In this document: piece by piece, positions 23,454 to 31,774 of the stretch
Position numbering within the stretch: position 1 is the stretch's first letter
How the letters are laid out: the number at the start of each line of letters is the position of its first letter
NCBI RefSeq assembly: GCF_003122325.1
Contig: NZ_QFBC01000028.1
Location: 1 to 44,450 of the forward strand
Direction of reading: 5' to 3'
Origin: Rhizobium album
GTDB lineage: Bacteria > Pseudomonadota > Alphaproteobacteria > Rhizobiales > Rhizobiaceae
DNA length: 44,450 nt
Program-made: the position numbers and the translations under genes
The notes under the pieces: generated by a model
What the model was told of the DNA's origin: nothing
The model's database searches: none
The model's input: the letters and a program-made list of their open reading frames with translations, nothing else

Positions 23454-23644
23454 CGCCATCCCTGCCGTCGATCGGCCTCCCGGCGCAGTGCGCGATCCTG
23501 TGCGGCATCTTCCCGCTGCTGCTCATAGGTAGGTCGCGAACTGCGCACGCGAACCACGGCGGACGGCAGGTCTGCGCAAAGCGAGCAATGGGACATGTGT
23601 TCGCCGCAGCGGCCGCAGATGTGGTCGCAGTCAGTGATACCCAT
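23450..23644 (-). CDS. Small zinc-ribbon protein
   Basis: A 64-residue protein with CDHICGRCGEHMSHCSLC at its N-terminus: two cysteine pairs and a histidine, a likely single zinc site. A charged helical tail (YEQQREDAAQDRALRREAD) follows. The ATG at 23644 overlaps the upstream stop (TGATG) and has GGAGGG five bases before it. It probably binds nucleic acid or a partner protein. Confidence 0.6.
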   Translation of the reverse strand: MGITDCDHICGRCGEHMSHCSLCADLPSAVVRVRSSRPTYEQQREDAAQDRALRREADRRQGWR

Positions 23645-23985
23645 CACGCCCTCCCCTCACCCAGCCCATCAATCTGCGCCAGGCAGTAATCGACGCGAGA
23701 CCGCGCCTGGTTCAATTGATCGCCCCAGTGCGCCCGCTCGCTGGCCACGAGCGTCGCCGCTTCTTGCTCCGTCGCCGGTCGCTCATAGGTGATGCGGATC
23801 TGCGGGTAGCTATCGCCTGCACAGTCGAAATAAGGTTCGAAGTCGATCTCAGCCGTTGAGCGATATTCGGCGGGAATTGAAAGCCTCGCTTTGTTAAGGA
23901 GTAGCAGGACTTCGTCAAGGCCGTGTGGGGCTTGCCGGTCGCCTGCAACGCTCCAGTTCAGGGCGGTTTCGGTGATTGTGGTCAT
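23644..23985 (-). CDS. Hypothetical phage protein
   Basis: A 113-residue protein with a beta-like N-terminal half (IDFEPYFDCAGDSYPQIRIT) and a helical C-terminus (ATLVASERAHWGDQLNQARS). GGGAGGG precedes the ATG by seven bases. It shares overlapping stops and starts with both neighbours. No family recognised. Confidence 0.6.
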   Translation of the reverse strand: MTTITETALNWSVAGDRQAPHGLDEVLLLLNKARLSIPAEYRSTAEIDFEPYFDCAGDSYPQIRITYERPATEQEAATLVASERAHWGDQLNQARSRVDYCLAQIDGLGEGRA

Positions 23986-24158
23986 GGTTTTGCCCTCCCG
24001 GAACCAGAGCAGTCAGCGCATGTCTCTGTAGCCATTGAGACGTATCCCGTCTCGTGGCGGGCATAGCGCGAACCGCTGCCGTTGCACATAACGCACTTGA
24101 CCGGCGTTACGGGCAGTACGCCGAGGCCGCCACCGATCATTTGCTTCTCGGTTGCCAT
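23982..24158 (-). CDS. Small DnaJ-type zinc-finger protein
   Basis: A 58-residue protein whose body is two CxxCxGxG repeats, CVMCNGSG and CADCSGSG, about 25 residues apart. This is the zinc-binding motif of DnaJ and of many small phage proteins. The ATG at 24158 shares bases with the upstream stop (TGATG) and has GAGGAGG upstream. It may bind a protein or nucleic acid partner; there is no J domain. Confidence 0.65.
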   Translation of the reverse strand: MATEKQMIGGGLGVLPVTPVKCVMCNGSGSRYARHETGYVSMATETCADCSGSGRAKP

Positions 24159-24352
24159 CACACCCTCCTCGCCATCGCTTCGCAATCATGCCCGACGCGC
24201 GTCAGATCCATCGACAAGTCCATATGCTTCAGCTCGGTCAGCCGCATGGTGGCCTCGTGAAGCCACATGGCTGCGATTTCGAGTTGCACCGTCGGCGTCT
24301 CGGCTCGGGCGGGTGGGGTGGTTGTGGGTCTTCTTTTCGCTGCTCGGTTCAT
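24158..24352 (-). CDS. Small helical hypothetical protein
   Basis: A 64-residue protein: a basic N-terminus (MNRAAKRRPTTTPPARAE) followed by an amphipathic helix (IAAMWLHEATMRLTELKHMD). GAGG precedes the ATG, and both ends overlap neighbouring genes. No family recognised. Confidence 0.55.
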   Translation of the reverse strand: MNRAAKRRPTTTPPARAETPTVQLEIAAMWLHEATMRLTELKHMDLSMDLTRVGHDCEAMARRV

Positions 24353-24999
24353 GCGACCTCCCTCATCTCGCCGTTATCGTTCGCCGCTTCGATGGCGGCG
24401 CGACCTGCATCAAACTGTTGAATCCCCCACAGGATCGCCCGACAGCACCAAATGTAGTGGTAGGTGTAGTCCTCCAGGTCGTGCTCGTAGAAGTACACGA
24501 AGCGCTGGCCGGTGATCGGGCACTTCCAGTCCATGACCTCGCGAACGGCATGGTGGTGATCACTGCCGCACGCATTGTAGAAAAGACCGTCCCATTCGTC
24601 GTCGATCTCCTTCCACGCGGCTGCCTTCTGCTCATCGGACTCGAAATGCCATTGCTTAAAGTCTTCGGCGACGGCTTCCTTCAATCGGTCCTCGCTGAAC
24701 TTGAGGTGGCCGCCATGCTTGTTGGTCGCCTGGATTTTCTCTGCCCAGTAGCAAGGGTTGATCCACTTATCGCGGAAGAACTCGAACATGTCTGTCAGGC
24801 GCGAGAACACGAAAGAGCCCATGTCGCCGCTGATGCAGAGATAGCCGGGCCACGTCGTGATGTGGAAGCGGTAGACCGACGAACCAGGCCGGCTGAACGT
24901 GATGTGGCGATAAACGCCGTCGATGATGTGGCCAGTGATCTTGTGGTCCGCAACGTCTCGCAGGAAAGTCTCTTGATCGGGTTTGTAGGTGTCGGTCAT
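24349..24999 (-). CDS. Conserved rhizobial-phage protein, unknown function
   Basis: A 216-residue protein with a strongly patterned N-terminal half (HITFSRPGSSVYRFHITTWP, then YLCISGDMGSFVFSRLTDMF) that I recognise as a recurrent phage hypothetical. Later parts are acidic with His clusters (GSDHHHAVREVMDWKCPITG). The ATG at 24999 overlaps the previous stop (ATGA); a frame extending to 25026 is unlikely. It ends in an NDN tail (EAANDNGEMREVA). No catalytic role can be assigned. Confidence 0.65.
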   Translation of the reverse strand: MTDTYKPDQETFLRDVADHKITGHIIDGVYRHITFSRPGSSVYRFHITTWPGYLCISGDMGSFVFSRLTDMFEFFRDKWINPCYWAEKIQATNKHGGHLKFSEDRLKEAVAEDFKQWHFESDEQKAAAWKEIDDEWDGLFYNACGSDHHHAVREVMDWKCPITGQRFVYFYEHDLEDYTYHYIWCCRAILWGIQQFDAGRAAIEAANDNGEMREVA

Positions 25000-25367
25000 C
25001 CAACGGACCTCTGCTTCGCCCACCACTCGTCGACGTACCCCGGCACCTCATAAAGCGGATTGCCGGTGAACTCCGACTGATAGGCGCCCAATGCTTCATG
25101 ATGACCGACAACCTTGCCGCCAATGACGTTGGCGGAAGAGCCGGGCTCGCGGCCGGGCGCATACCAACCAGTGCGACGCTCGCCGTCAGACAACGTTCTT
25201 CTCTCGTCGTAGGGGCCGATTTCAGACGCGCCACACTTCTCGCAGTGATACGGGCCGCATTGTGTGTAGCCGACCCCGACATCAACGAAATCAGCGTCAC
25301 ACTCCGCGCCGCAGTACGGGCAGGCCTCTTTCGGCTCCGGTTCGCCGTAGCAATACCCGCCGCTCAC
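24996..25367 (-). CDS. Zinc-ribbon hypothetical protein
   Basis: A 123-residue protein with two cysteine pairs, CPYCGAEC near residue 16 and CEKCGAS near 42, forming a probable zinc ribbon (Lar/DUF-type restriction-alleviation proteins have similar ribbons, but that link is only suggestive). The start is GTG at 25367 within a GTGA overlap with the previous stop. Confidence 0.6.
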   Translation of the reverse strand: MSGGYCYGEPEPKEACPYCGAECDADFVDVGVGYTQCGPYHCEKCGASEIGPYDERRTLSDGERRTGWYAPGREPGSSANVIGGKVVGHHEALGAYQSEFTGNPLYEVPGYVDEWWAKQRSVG

Positions 25368-26137
25368 GCCGCCACCTTCTCATCAACAACCTGGAACCCC
25401 GGCACGGCACGAGCGCCACCGCGAACAAGCTCATCGGCATTGCGCTGCGCAACGGCCAGCAACTCCGCCTTGGCGCGCGCCCAGCACCACTCCATCGCAG
25501 CTTCCTCGTCCACCAGCTTTGCCGACCAGACTGTCCGCAGCCCGAGACCGGTCGTCGCCGCCTTGTCGGCGCGCTTCGCCTGCTTCTGCAGGGTGGCGGC
25601 GTGGGCCAGTTGCTCCTCGGCATCGACGCGCGCCGCGAGGTTGCCCGCTGACGCGCGGATTGCTTCTTGCGCAGCCTGTGCCGCAGCAGCAGCTTCAGCG
25701 GCCTTGGCGGCGGCCTCAGCGGCCTTTTCATCGGCGACCTTTTTGCGCCAGACCGCGAGCAGCTTGCCAAGCTCGGACTTGCCGAGATCAACCTTGCCGC
25801 GCTTGGCTTGGATCAGCGGGTTGTAGGCGGCTTGGATAGCGGCGATCTTGTCGTCGAGCGGCTTCTTCTCAGCAACGCGCAGCGTGTCGGCACGCTTGCC
25901 TGCATCATGCAGCACATCGTAGAGCTTCTCGACGGCATCATGCATTTCCTGGCTGGAAATGGGCTCGCCGTCGCACCAGTTGGTGGCTTCCTCGAAGAGG
26001 TCTTCGATTTCCTTTTTAATCAGGTCAAAGGCGCTGGGCTGGTCGTCGTTGGCCGGCGGCTGGTTGTGGTCCCTGGGCGGCAGGTTAACGGCCATAGGGT
26101 CGAAGTTGTCGGCAGGCGCGCGTCTTTGTGCGGGCAT
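25364..26137 (-). CDS. Coiled-coil phage protein, unknown function
   Basis: A 257-residue protein. Residues 35-110 are helical with EEATNWCDGEPISSQEMHDA and KKPLDDKIAAIQAAYNPLIQ. Residues 120-190 form a long Ala/Glu/Lys coiled coil. The end GGARAVPGFQVVDEKVAA resembles C-termini of phage recombination-module proteins of unknown function. The leader GAGGAGACATC is the recurrent one, and it is the first gene of the coupled run to 22565. It carries a variant PANDDQ of the NDN peptide. Confidence 0.6.
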   Translation of the reverse strand: MPAQRRAPADNFDPMAVNLPPRDHNQPPANDDQPSAFDLIKKEIEDLFEEATNWCDGEPISSQEMHDAVEKLYDVLHDAGKRADTLRVAEKKPLDDKIAAIQAAYNPLIQAKRGKVDLGKSELGKLLAVWRKKVADEKAAEAAAKAAEAAAAAQAAQEAIRASAGNLAARVDAEEQLAHAATLQKQAKRADKAATTGLGLRTVWSAKLVDEEAAMEWCWARAKAELLAVAQRNADELVRGGARAVPGFQVVDEKVAA

Positions 26138-26353
26138 GATGTCTCCTCTTTGTGGCGGTGGTCAGAGTGCCGGCAGCAATCCCCGGCTTGCAGGCGATAG
26201 GCGTGCCGTGACGCCTCGTTTTATTCCCTTACTGACAGGCTCTTACGAGCGGGCCAGTGAGCCCTACCGCACCGCTAACGACGCCTCCGACGAGGCTATA
26301 CCGGCAAGGGTCTCGCTCTGCTGATTACGCGGTTGCTACCCGCGATTTATGGC

Positions 26354-27523
26354 TCAGTCCTTGTAGGGATCGAATTCGTTGCTGCCCGCCATGATGACGC
26401 CGCGAGGCTTCAGGACGTGCTCGATCGAGATCGTGCCTGCGTGAGCGGCGAGAACCTCAGGCAGGCGTCGGTAGGCCTGCGGTGCTTCGTCGAGGTCGCT
26501 GCCAAGCACGGTGACACCTTTGTCGCGAATCCACCGCTGCCACTCATCGTGGCGCACTTTGCCAGGCTGGCGGATCTTCTTCCCGTCCACCTTCACAAAC
26601 TTGCCGCGAGCTTCGGTTCGCGACATCACACGACCGGCGCCGTGCACGGTGGAGTACAATGATGCTGCCGACTCCGGCGTGTCAACGCCGCGCAAGATGA
26701 CGGCGTCATCGCCCATGGAGCCACCGACGAAACCATACTGGCCTGGGAATGCCGGCGTTGCGCCTTTGCGAACCACCCACATGTCGATTCCGCCATGGTT
26801 CTCGTGCCAGGCAAAATTGTGGTGGTTGTGAACACTGAACGTGACAGCGCCGCCAATGATTTGACGGACACGCTCAACCACCCACTCACGGCCAGCGTAG
26901 GCGTAGAGACCACCAAGTTCTATGCCCGCTAGATAGCCTCGCCCCGTATCGCTGTCTGCAGGAAGCAGTGCCGGCGGCACTTCCATTCCATCTTTGGCGC
27001 CAGCGAGCGCGAGGTACTTTGTCGTAATCTTGTGGCCGAGCCCGCGAGAGCCAAAGTGCACGCCGATCCACGTGGCGCCGTCGTCGCCCTCGAAGATATC
27101 GACATAGTGATTGCCCGAGCCGACAGTGCCCAGTTGAGCTTGCGCCATCGATTTCAGGTCTGCGACCTCGGCAGCGTCCCAAAGGTCGCTCTCAAAAATC
27201 TCATGCTCGACACGCTCATCATTTTTACGACCGACTCCGAACGAAACGACGCGGGAGATATCCTGGAGTATCTCACCGATGCGCGGCGCGATATCGGCAT
27301 AAGGCGTATCGAGGCGGACTGCCATGTTGCCGCAAGCGATGTCGAAACCCACGCCGCTGATGCTGATGTGGTCGGTGTAGCCCACTACGCCACCGATCGG
27401 ATGCGCGTAGCCCAGGTGTCCGTCAGCGCACAACACGCCTGCGGCAGCACTGCCGGTGTTCATGCACGTTTCCATCTGCCCGATGGTTTTGTCGTCATGT
27501 TGACCATAAATCTTGAAGGTCAT
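26354..27523 (-). CDS. rtcB: RtcB-family RNA ligase
   Basis: A 389-residue RtcB-type ligase, which joins RNA 2',3'-cyclic phosphate/3'-phosphate and 5'-OH ends using GTP and manganese. Metal and guanylylation motifs are intact: GVGFDIACGNM (Asp61, Cys64), LGTVGSGNHYVDI (135-139), GVHFGSRGLGH (His156), HNHHN (232-236) and HGAGR (294-298, the guanylylated His). The family ending EHVLKPRGVIMAG is present. No archease partner is nearby. In phages RtcB can repair tRNAs cut by host anticodon nucleases. The start follows the recurrent GAGGAGATATC leader. Confidence 0.93.
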   Translation of the reverse strand: MTFKIYGQHDDKTIGQMETCMNTGSAAAGVLCADGHLGYAHPIGGVVGYTDHISISGVGFDIACGNMAVRLDTPYADIAPRIGEILQDISRVVSFGVGRKNDERVEHEIFESDLWDAAEVADLKSMAQAQLGTVGSGNHYVDIFEGDDGATWIGVHFGSRGLGHKITTKYLALAGAKDGMEVPPALLPADSDTGRGYLAGIELGGLYAYAGREWVVERVRQIIGGAVTFSVHNHHNFAWHENHGGIDMWVVRKGATPAFPGQYGFVGGSMGDDAVILRGVDTPESAASLYSTVHGAGRVMSRTEARGKFVKVDGKKIRQPGKVRHDEWQRWIRDKGVTVLGSDLDEAPQAYRRLPEVLAAHAGTISIEHVLKPRGVIMAGSNEFDPYKD

Positions 27524-27604
27524 GATATCTCCTCTTGTGGTGGCGACGCATGGTAGGCGCTGCATGTTGGCGACTACGCCGGTCGCAAACTCAGACGTCA
27601 ACCG

Positions 27605-29290
27605 CTAAAATGGGATGTCGTCGTCCATCTGGGCGCGCCAATCGACGTTGTCGTTCGCGGGCGGTTCGCGGTTGTCATTGGCAGCAGCAACCCCGACGCG
27701 GTGCGCCATGATATCGGGATACTTGGGATCCCGCTCGTAGTTCAGCTGGATCTCGGTAGTATCCATCAATTCAGCTTGCCGCTCCAGGAACTCCAAAACA
27801 TCGCGCGGGAACGGGCGCTTTCCGCCGTGCATCATCCACCACCGATCGGCTTTTGATTTCGGATATCCGGTGTGGGCACAGCAGACCCACTCATTCACCT
27901 GCTTCATGCCGACGAGGTAGCTGACCTTGACACTGTCCGGCTTGCCGGGCTTGCCTGGGTGATGGAAGAACGACCTTGCCGAAACTACATGCCAAGGCTT
28001 TTCGGTTGAGAGCACCGGCGTAATGTCGGCCTTGGCCGTGATCTTCTCTTCCTCATTTGGTGGGAAGACGTAGCCGCAGCACTGACACGTCATGATCGAA
28101 ATCGGAATAAGCTCACCACACCCGCACTGACCATTTATGTCCGGCGCATCGGGTGGGCACAGCTTCTTCGGCTGCTCGCCAAGACCTTTGCCCGGCTCGC
28201 GCGGCCGAATCTGATCAATCGGCCCATGATACGCGAGATTCCGTCCATGGTCGGCCACCAGGCAGTCGGTCTTGCCCGGTGAGTTGCGGGTGCCGCGGCC
28301 AAGAATCTGCACCAGCTTTCCGGCCGACTTCGTGCTGATCAGCAGCGATATGAAGTCGACGAAGGGGAAATTCGTGCCGGTGGTAATCATGTTGACCGAC
28401 ACGATCGACCACAACTCCCCGGCCTTAAACGCCGTGAATATGCGGTCCATCTCGTGAGCGTTATCGCTGGTCAATGCTTCGCAGGTCCGGCCGTGTCGCC
28501 GGATCGCGTCGCGTATGTGGATCGCATTTTCCTTGCTGGTGCAGAAGAATAACCCCGCCCGCCTGTCGGCGGATGCAATCATGTCTTCGGCGATCGCCTC
28601 CTCGATGATGTGTTCTGCCGCTTCGGCCACCTGCCCTGGGATGTAATCGCCACCACGGGTGCCGATGCCCTTCAAATTTATCTTCGCTGCAGTTTTCTGG
28701 CTGGTTAGGCGGGTGAGATATCCTTGCTCCATTAGATCGCCAATGCCGATCTCGTAGACGACGTCATCGAATAGTCGGTCGTCGCCTTCCGTCAGGCGAC
28801 CGGAATCCATCCGGTAATCTGTAGCGGTCGTCCCGCAAACGCGGCTGTCCGGATTGGCTTCACGAACCGCTTCGAAGAATTTTCCGTACTGCGTGTCGGA
28901 ATTCCGGCTGATCGCATGCGCTTCATCAACAATGACCAGGTCGATTTCGCCAATCTGCGCCACCTTGTTCCATACGGACTGGATGCCGCAGAAAAGCACC
29001 TGCGCCGACGCGTCGCGCCGCTTCAAGCCAGCCGAATAGATCCCCGCGGGCGCGAACGGAAGCAACCCGACGAATTCCTTGTAGTTCTGTCCGACAAGAT
29101 TGGCGGCATGCGTGACGTTGAGGATACGCATGCTGGGATAGTCGGAGAGTAGTTCCTCGATAATCTTGGCAATGACCAGCGCCTTGCCGGCGCCAGTCGG
29201 CAGCACGATAAGACCGTTGCCGCCGCCCTTCCCCCAGTATTCGTAGAGAGCATTAATCGATGCCCGCTGGTAGTCGCGGAGTTCAAGCAT
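27605..29290 (-). CDS. SF2 helicase with zinc ribbon and SSB-like C-terminal tip
   Basis: A 561-residue superfamily 2 helicase of the UvsW/type-III-Res-like kind: motif I LPTGAGKALVI at residues 30-40, motif II VIVDEAHA, motif III CGTTATD, and motif VI QILGRGTRN. Motif I has Ala where Ser/Thr is expected after GK. Residues near 395-425 hold a four-cysteine ribbon (CGCGELIP, then CQCCGYVF). The last residues, MDDDIPF, match the SSB C-terminal docking peptide exactly. Two NDN peptides precede it. The ATG at 29290 overlaps the sigma-factor stop (TGATG). Confidence 0.88.
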   Translation of the reverse strand: MLELRDYQRASINALYEYWGKGGGNGLIVLPTGAGKALVIAKIIEELLSDYPSMRILNVTHAANLVGQNYKEFVGLLPFAPAGIYSAGLKRRDASAQVLFCGIQSVWNKVAQIGEIDLVIVDEAHAISRNSDTQYGKFFEAVREANPDSRVCGTTATDYRMDSGRLTEGDDRLFDDVVYEIGIGDLMEQGYLTRLTSQKTAAKINLKGIGTRGGDYIPGQVAEAAEHIIEEAIAEDMIASADRRAGLFFCTSKENAIHIRDAIRRHGRTCEALTSDNAHEMDRIFTAFKAGELWSIVSVNMITTGTNFPFVDFISLLISTKSAGKLVQILGRGTRNSPGKTDCLVADHGRNLAYHGPIDQIRPREPGKGLGEQPKKLCPPDAPDINGQCGCGELIPISIMTCQCCGYVFPPNEEEKITAKADITPVLSTEKPWHVVSARSFFHHPGKPGKPDSVKVSYLVGMKQVNEWVCCAHTGYPKSKADRWWMMHGGKRPFPRDVLEFLERQAELMDTTEIQLNYERDPKYPDIMAHRVGVAAANDNREPPANDNVDWRAQMDDDIPF

Positions 29291-29787
29291 CACGCCGCGT
29301 CCTGCAACGCCCGCCGGCCCAGTTCCTCGCGCTGGCGTATACGCTCTTTTGAAACGCCATACTTTTCTGCGATCTCGCGCAAGCCATCACCCATCGCCCG
29401 GCGCAAGACGACTTCGCCATGACGGTTGGCGTCCAGTTGTTCCAGCGTCTGCAAAAGCTCGAGGCGTTCGATTTGGTTCGGCAAGTAGCTTGCCGACACC
29501 ATCGACTCCTCATCGTCAACGAACGTGATGCGCGTTTTGCGCTTCGCCTCGCGCCGGCGTTTGTCCTGGGCTTTGTGGCGCATGCACAAGGTGATCCAGT
29601 TGTAAAAGCCACCGTCTGGGCGGAAGCTTTTCCAGTGGAGCAGGATATATGCGAGTGATTCCTGCACCAGTTCTTCGCGCTCGTCGGTATTGTTGCACAG
29701 GCGGGAGGCGAGCCGCTTTAGGTGCGGCATGTAGCCTAGCAGGCGCGCATCGAATTCTGCAGGACGGTTATCGTTGGCCGGGGTCAT
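29290..29787 (-). CDS. Phage RNA polymerase sigma factor, ECF-like
   Basis: A 165-residue two-region sigma factor. Region 2 covers residues 20-80 (HLKRLASRLCNNTDEREELV, ESLAYILLHWKSF, then FYNWITLCMRHKAQDKRRRE). Region 4 covers 120-160, with helix-turn-helix LREIAEKYGVSKERIRQREE. GGGAGGG lies upstream of the ATG. Lying in the middle of the early/replication block, it could redirect host polymerase to a later promoter class. A short N-terminal NDN peptide (MTPANDNRPAEF) precedes region 2. Confidence 0.8.
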   Translation of the reverse strand: MTPANDNRPAEFDARLLGYMPHLKRLASRLCNNTDEREELVQESLAYILLHWKSFRPDGGFYNWITLCMRHKAQDKRRREAKRKTRITFVDDEESMVSASYLPNQIERLELLQTLEQLDANRHGEVVLRRAMGDGLREIAEKYGVSKERIRQREELGRRALQDAA

Positions 29788-30050
29788 GCTGCTGCCCTCC
29801 CTTGGAGAATTTCAAATTCGATCGACTGCGCGATCATGAAGGCGATTGTTGATCGGGCATCGTGGTCGAGCCCGCTTGCCTGTCTGTGCCAGTAGTCGGC
29901 GCCTTGCGGCGTCCGCGCCCAGATGAAGGCGCGCTCTAACGCCGTCATGTCGCCAGCAAGAACCTGATGAGCTCTGGCGATATCGAGGCGCATTGCGGTG
30001 AGGTCATAGAAGGGCACGGCTCCGCCTTGCTGCCCGAGGTCAGCAAACAT
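29784..30050 (-). CDS. Small hypothetical protein
   Basis: An 88-residue protein beginning MFADLGQQGGAVPFYDLTAM, mostly helical (LDIARAHQVLAGDMTALERA). The ATG at 30050 follows GAGGAGACCGAC, the recurrent leader; the longer open frame upstream is ignored because it lies in the nuclease gene. Its stop overlaps the sigma-factor ATG, so it is co-translated with that gene. Confidence 0.6.
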   Translation of the reverse strand: MFADLGQQGGAVPFYDLTAMRLDIARAHQVLAGDMTALERAFIWARTPQGADYWHRQASGLDHDARSTIAFMIAQSIEFEILQGRAAA

Positions 30051-30075
30051 GTCGGTCTCCTCTTTCGATGTGGTG

Positions 30076-31035
30076 TCAGGCTGCTTGGTCGGCGGCCGGA
30101 GTGTTGTCGGTAGCGGCGCCGTCCACCCAAAGCTCGCCGTTGGGCAAGCGGTAGGTAATGGTCTCGCTGGCTTCATCGGCGTTGATCATTTCGAGCCCGG
30201 CAAGCGTCGTCGGGATGAAAAGGTGGGCCGGGCATCCGGCTGCTTGGTCGTCGAGCGAGAGCGGTTGATGCCATCGCGCGCAATCCCATGCGGCATTGCC
30301 TGTCATCAACGGCGTGCTGTGGATGCATGTTCTGCAGTGGGCGCGCGGCATTTGCTCGCCCCAACACACCGCAGCCTGGCGGCAGAACCGCCCGCGGAAG
30401 TCGTCTCTTTTCTTGCAAAGCCGCACGGGCGGCTCGGGCATGTTGATGATGCGTTCAATGCGGGCCACCGCTCTGATGGCAAATGCGGCGTCGTATTCGA
30501 CCCGCTCGAGGTGCAGATCCTCGTCGTTCTTGTTGCTCATCATGTAGTAGACGCGATCGACGCCCAGGCCGAACATGTAGAATTGAAACGTGGCGTAGTG
30601 ATCTGGCTTGCCGGCCTTTACGCCCTTATTCTTGACGACGCGGAAAACTTCCTGCTTTGCAGATTTGCACTCCACAATGTGCTCAGTCTTCGGCGCCTCG
30701 ACGATACCGAGAGCGCGGCCGTCGATCTTGCCGCGGAGGTGCCCGCCAGCGGCGCGAACCCTGTCCTGCTGCCCCCACACCTCACATCCGACCAGCCGCA
30801 AGAGGTCAATTAATCGCTCTTCTTCGATGTTGCCGCGCTCGAAGATCCGCCGCTTTTGCCAGTCGATGCGCTCCCCTGGCGAGGCTCGCCGAAACGAAAG
30901 CCAGATCTGCCTGTCGCATTCAAGGCCAATGTCGCCGGCTGGCACGCCGACGGATTCCCAGTCGTCATGTCCCGCCTCGAGCGCGGCTTGAATTTCGAGC
31001 AAGGTGCTGGATGTGGGCTTGGGGATTGGGACCAT
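30076..31035 (-). CDS. PD-(D/E)XK exonuclease, RecB/Cas4-like
   Basis: A 319-residue nuclease of the RecB-nuclease/Cas4-like superfamily. The catalytic core is GKIDGRALGIVEAP, then HIVECKSAKQEVF (Asp, Glu-x-Lys), followed by HYATFQFYMFGLGVDRVYY (a QxxxY-like helix). The C-terminal third has clustered cysteines (FCRQAAVCW, HCRTCIHS, WDCARW, GCPAH) that could hold an Fe-S cluster or zinc. It likely resects DNA ends for the Sak4/SSB recombination system. The ATG at 31035 overlaps the previous stop (TAATG). Confidence 0.8.
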   Translation of the reverse strand: MVPIPKPTSSTLLEIQAALEAGHDDWESVGVPAGDIGLECDRQIWLSFRRASPGERIDWQKRRIFERGNIEEERLIDLLRLVGCEVWGQQDRVRAAGGHLRGKIDGRALGIVEAPKTEHIVECKSAKQEVFRVVKNKGVKAGKPDHYATFQFYMFGLGVDRVYYMMSNKNDEDLHLERVEYDAAFAIRAVARIERIINMPEPPVRLCKKRDDFRGRFCRQAAVCWGEQMPRAHCRTCIHSTPLMTGNAAWDCARWHQPLSLDDQAAGCPAHLFIPTTLAGLEMINADEASETITYRLPNGELWVDGAATDNTPAADQAA

Positions 31036-31247
31036 TAGACAGTCCACCCCATGAAACGTTGCAGAGTTGCACCCATGCGGGCGGCGACGCTGCAATGCTC
31101 TGGGGTACGCCCGTAGGTCGTCATGTGCTCGCCATGGGGCTCAGGGCTGTCGTGGCAGCGACGAGCGTAAATCACGATCTGATCATACCCGTACTCATCG
31201 GCGATCCGCTTCGCGGCGGCGATTGGGATTTCTGTCATGTCACGCAT
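31035..31247 (-). CDS. Small conserved phage protein
   Basis: A 70-residue protein with AAAKRIADEYGYDQIVIYAR near its N-terminus and HGEHMTTYGRTPEHCSVAAR, a pattern recurring in phage genomes without known function. AGGAGG lies seven bases before the ATG at 31247. The next gene starts within its stop (TAATG). Confidence 0.65.
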   Translation of the reverse strand: MRDMTEIPIAAAKRIADEYGYDQIVIYARRCHDSPEPHGEHMTTYGRTPEHCSVAARMGATLQRFMGWTV

Positions 31248-31437
31248 CGAGCAGCCTCCTTTCGATTTCATAGCAATCGTCGCCGCCCGTGTAGCCGCCG
31301 GTGTGCGTGATGCGGTGAGCCGTTCCATCCTGCATCGTGACCACCAATGCCGTGGAAGTGTACAAGCGGTCCCAGTGGACGCTGGCGACCAGATCCTTGT
31401 TGACGGCGAGTTCTTTGGTCAGGCGAGTTAGGGCCAT
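31240..31437 (-). CDS. Small hypothetical protein
   Basis: A 65-residue protein (MALTRLTKELAVNKDLVASV...) with a beta-like core, WDRLYTSTALVVTMQDGTAH, then THTGGYTGGDDCYEIERRLL. The ATG at 31437 overlaps the preceding stop (TGATG). The frame upstream of this ATG belongs to another gene. Confidence 0.6.
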   Translation of the reverse strand: MALTRLTKELAVNKDLVASVHWDRLYTSTALVVTMQDGTAHRITHTGGYTGGDDCYEIERRLLDA

Positions 31438-31772
31438 CAAAACATCTCCATCGTTTTCAAGCATCGAGCCGGGAAGCGTGCGTCCTGCTCGAAAGCCAGG
31501 CACGCGGCCAGCCCGTCACGTGTCACCCACTCCTCGACTGAATTCCCCGTCATCCCGCAATCCAGGATGACGCAGCAGCCCGGAACGTGGTTGCCGAATT
31601 CATCTTCCCAGTCTTCAGCCTTGTCGTGGATGCAATGACGGCACCAATCACGCTCAAACTTTTCGGCTTCGGCTTGATCGGCCGGCCGCCAGAGCCCTGC
31701 CGCCGGAGCAGCAGGGACAAAGCCAACTTGAGCGCGCAAAGCCTTGGCGAAGTAGGCTTGCAGGTCTTCCAT
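31437..31772 (-). CDS. Cysteine-rich small phage protein
   Basis: A 111-residue protein with CRHCIHDKAEDWEDE near residue 45 and PGCCVILDCGMTG near 68. The cysteine arrangement suggests one zinc site. The N-terminus is helical (MEDLQAYFAKALRAQVGF). GAGGG precedes the ATG at 31772, three bases after the clamp stop. Function unknown. Confidence 0.6.
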   Translation of the reverse strand: MEDLQAYFAKALRAQVGFVPAAPAAGLWRPADQAEAEKFERDWCRHCIHDKAEDWEDEFGNHVPGCCVILDCGMTGNSVEEWVTRDGLAACLAFEQDARFPARCLKTMEMF

Positions 31773-31774
31773 GG

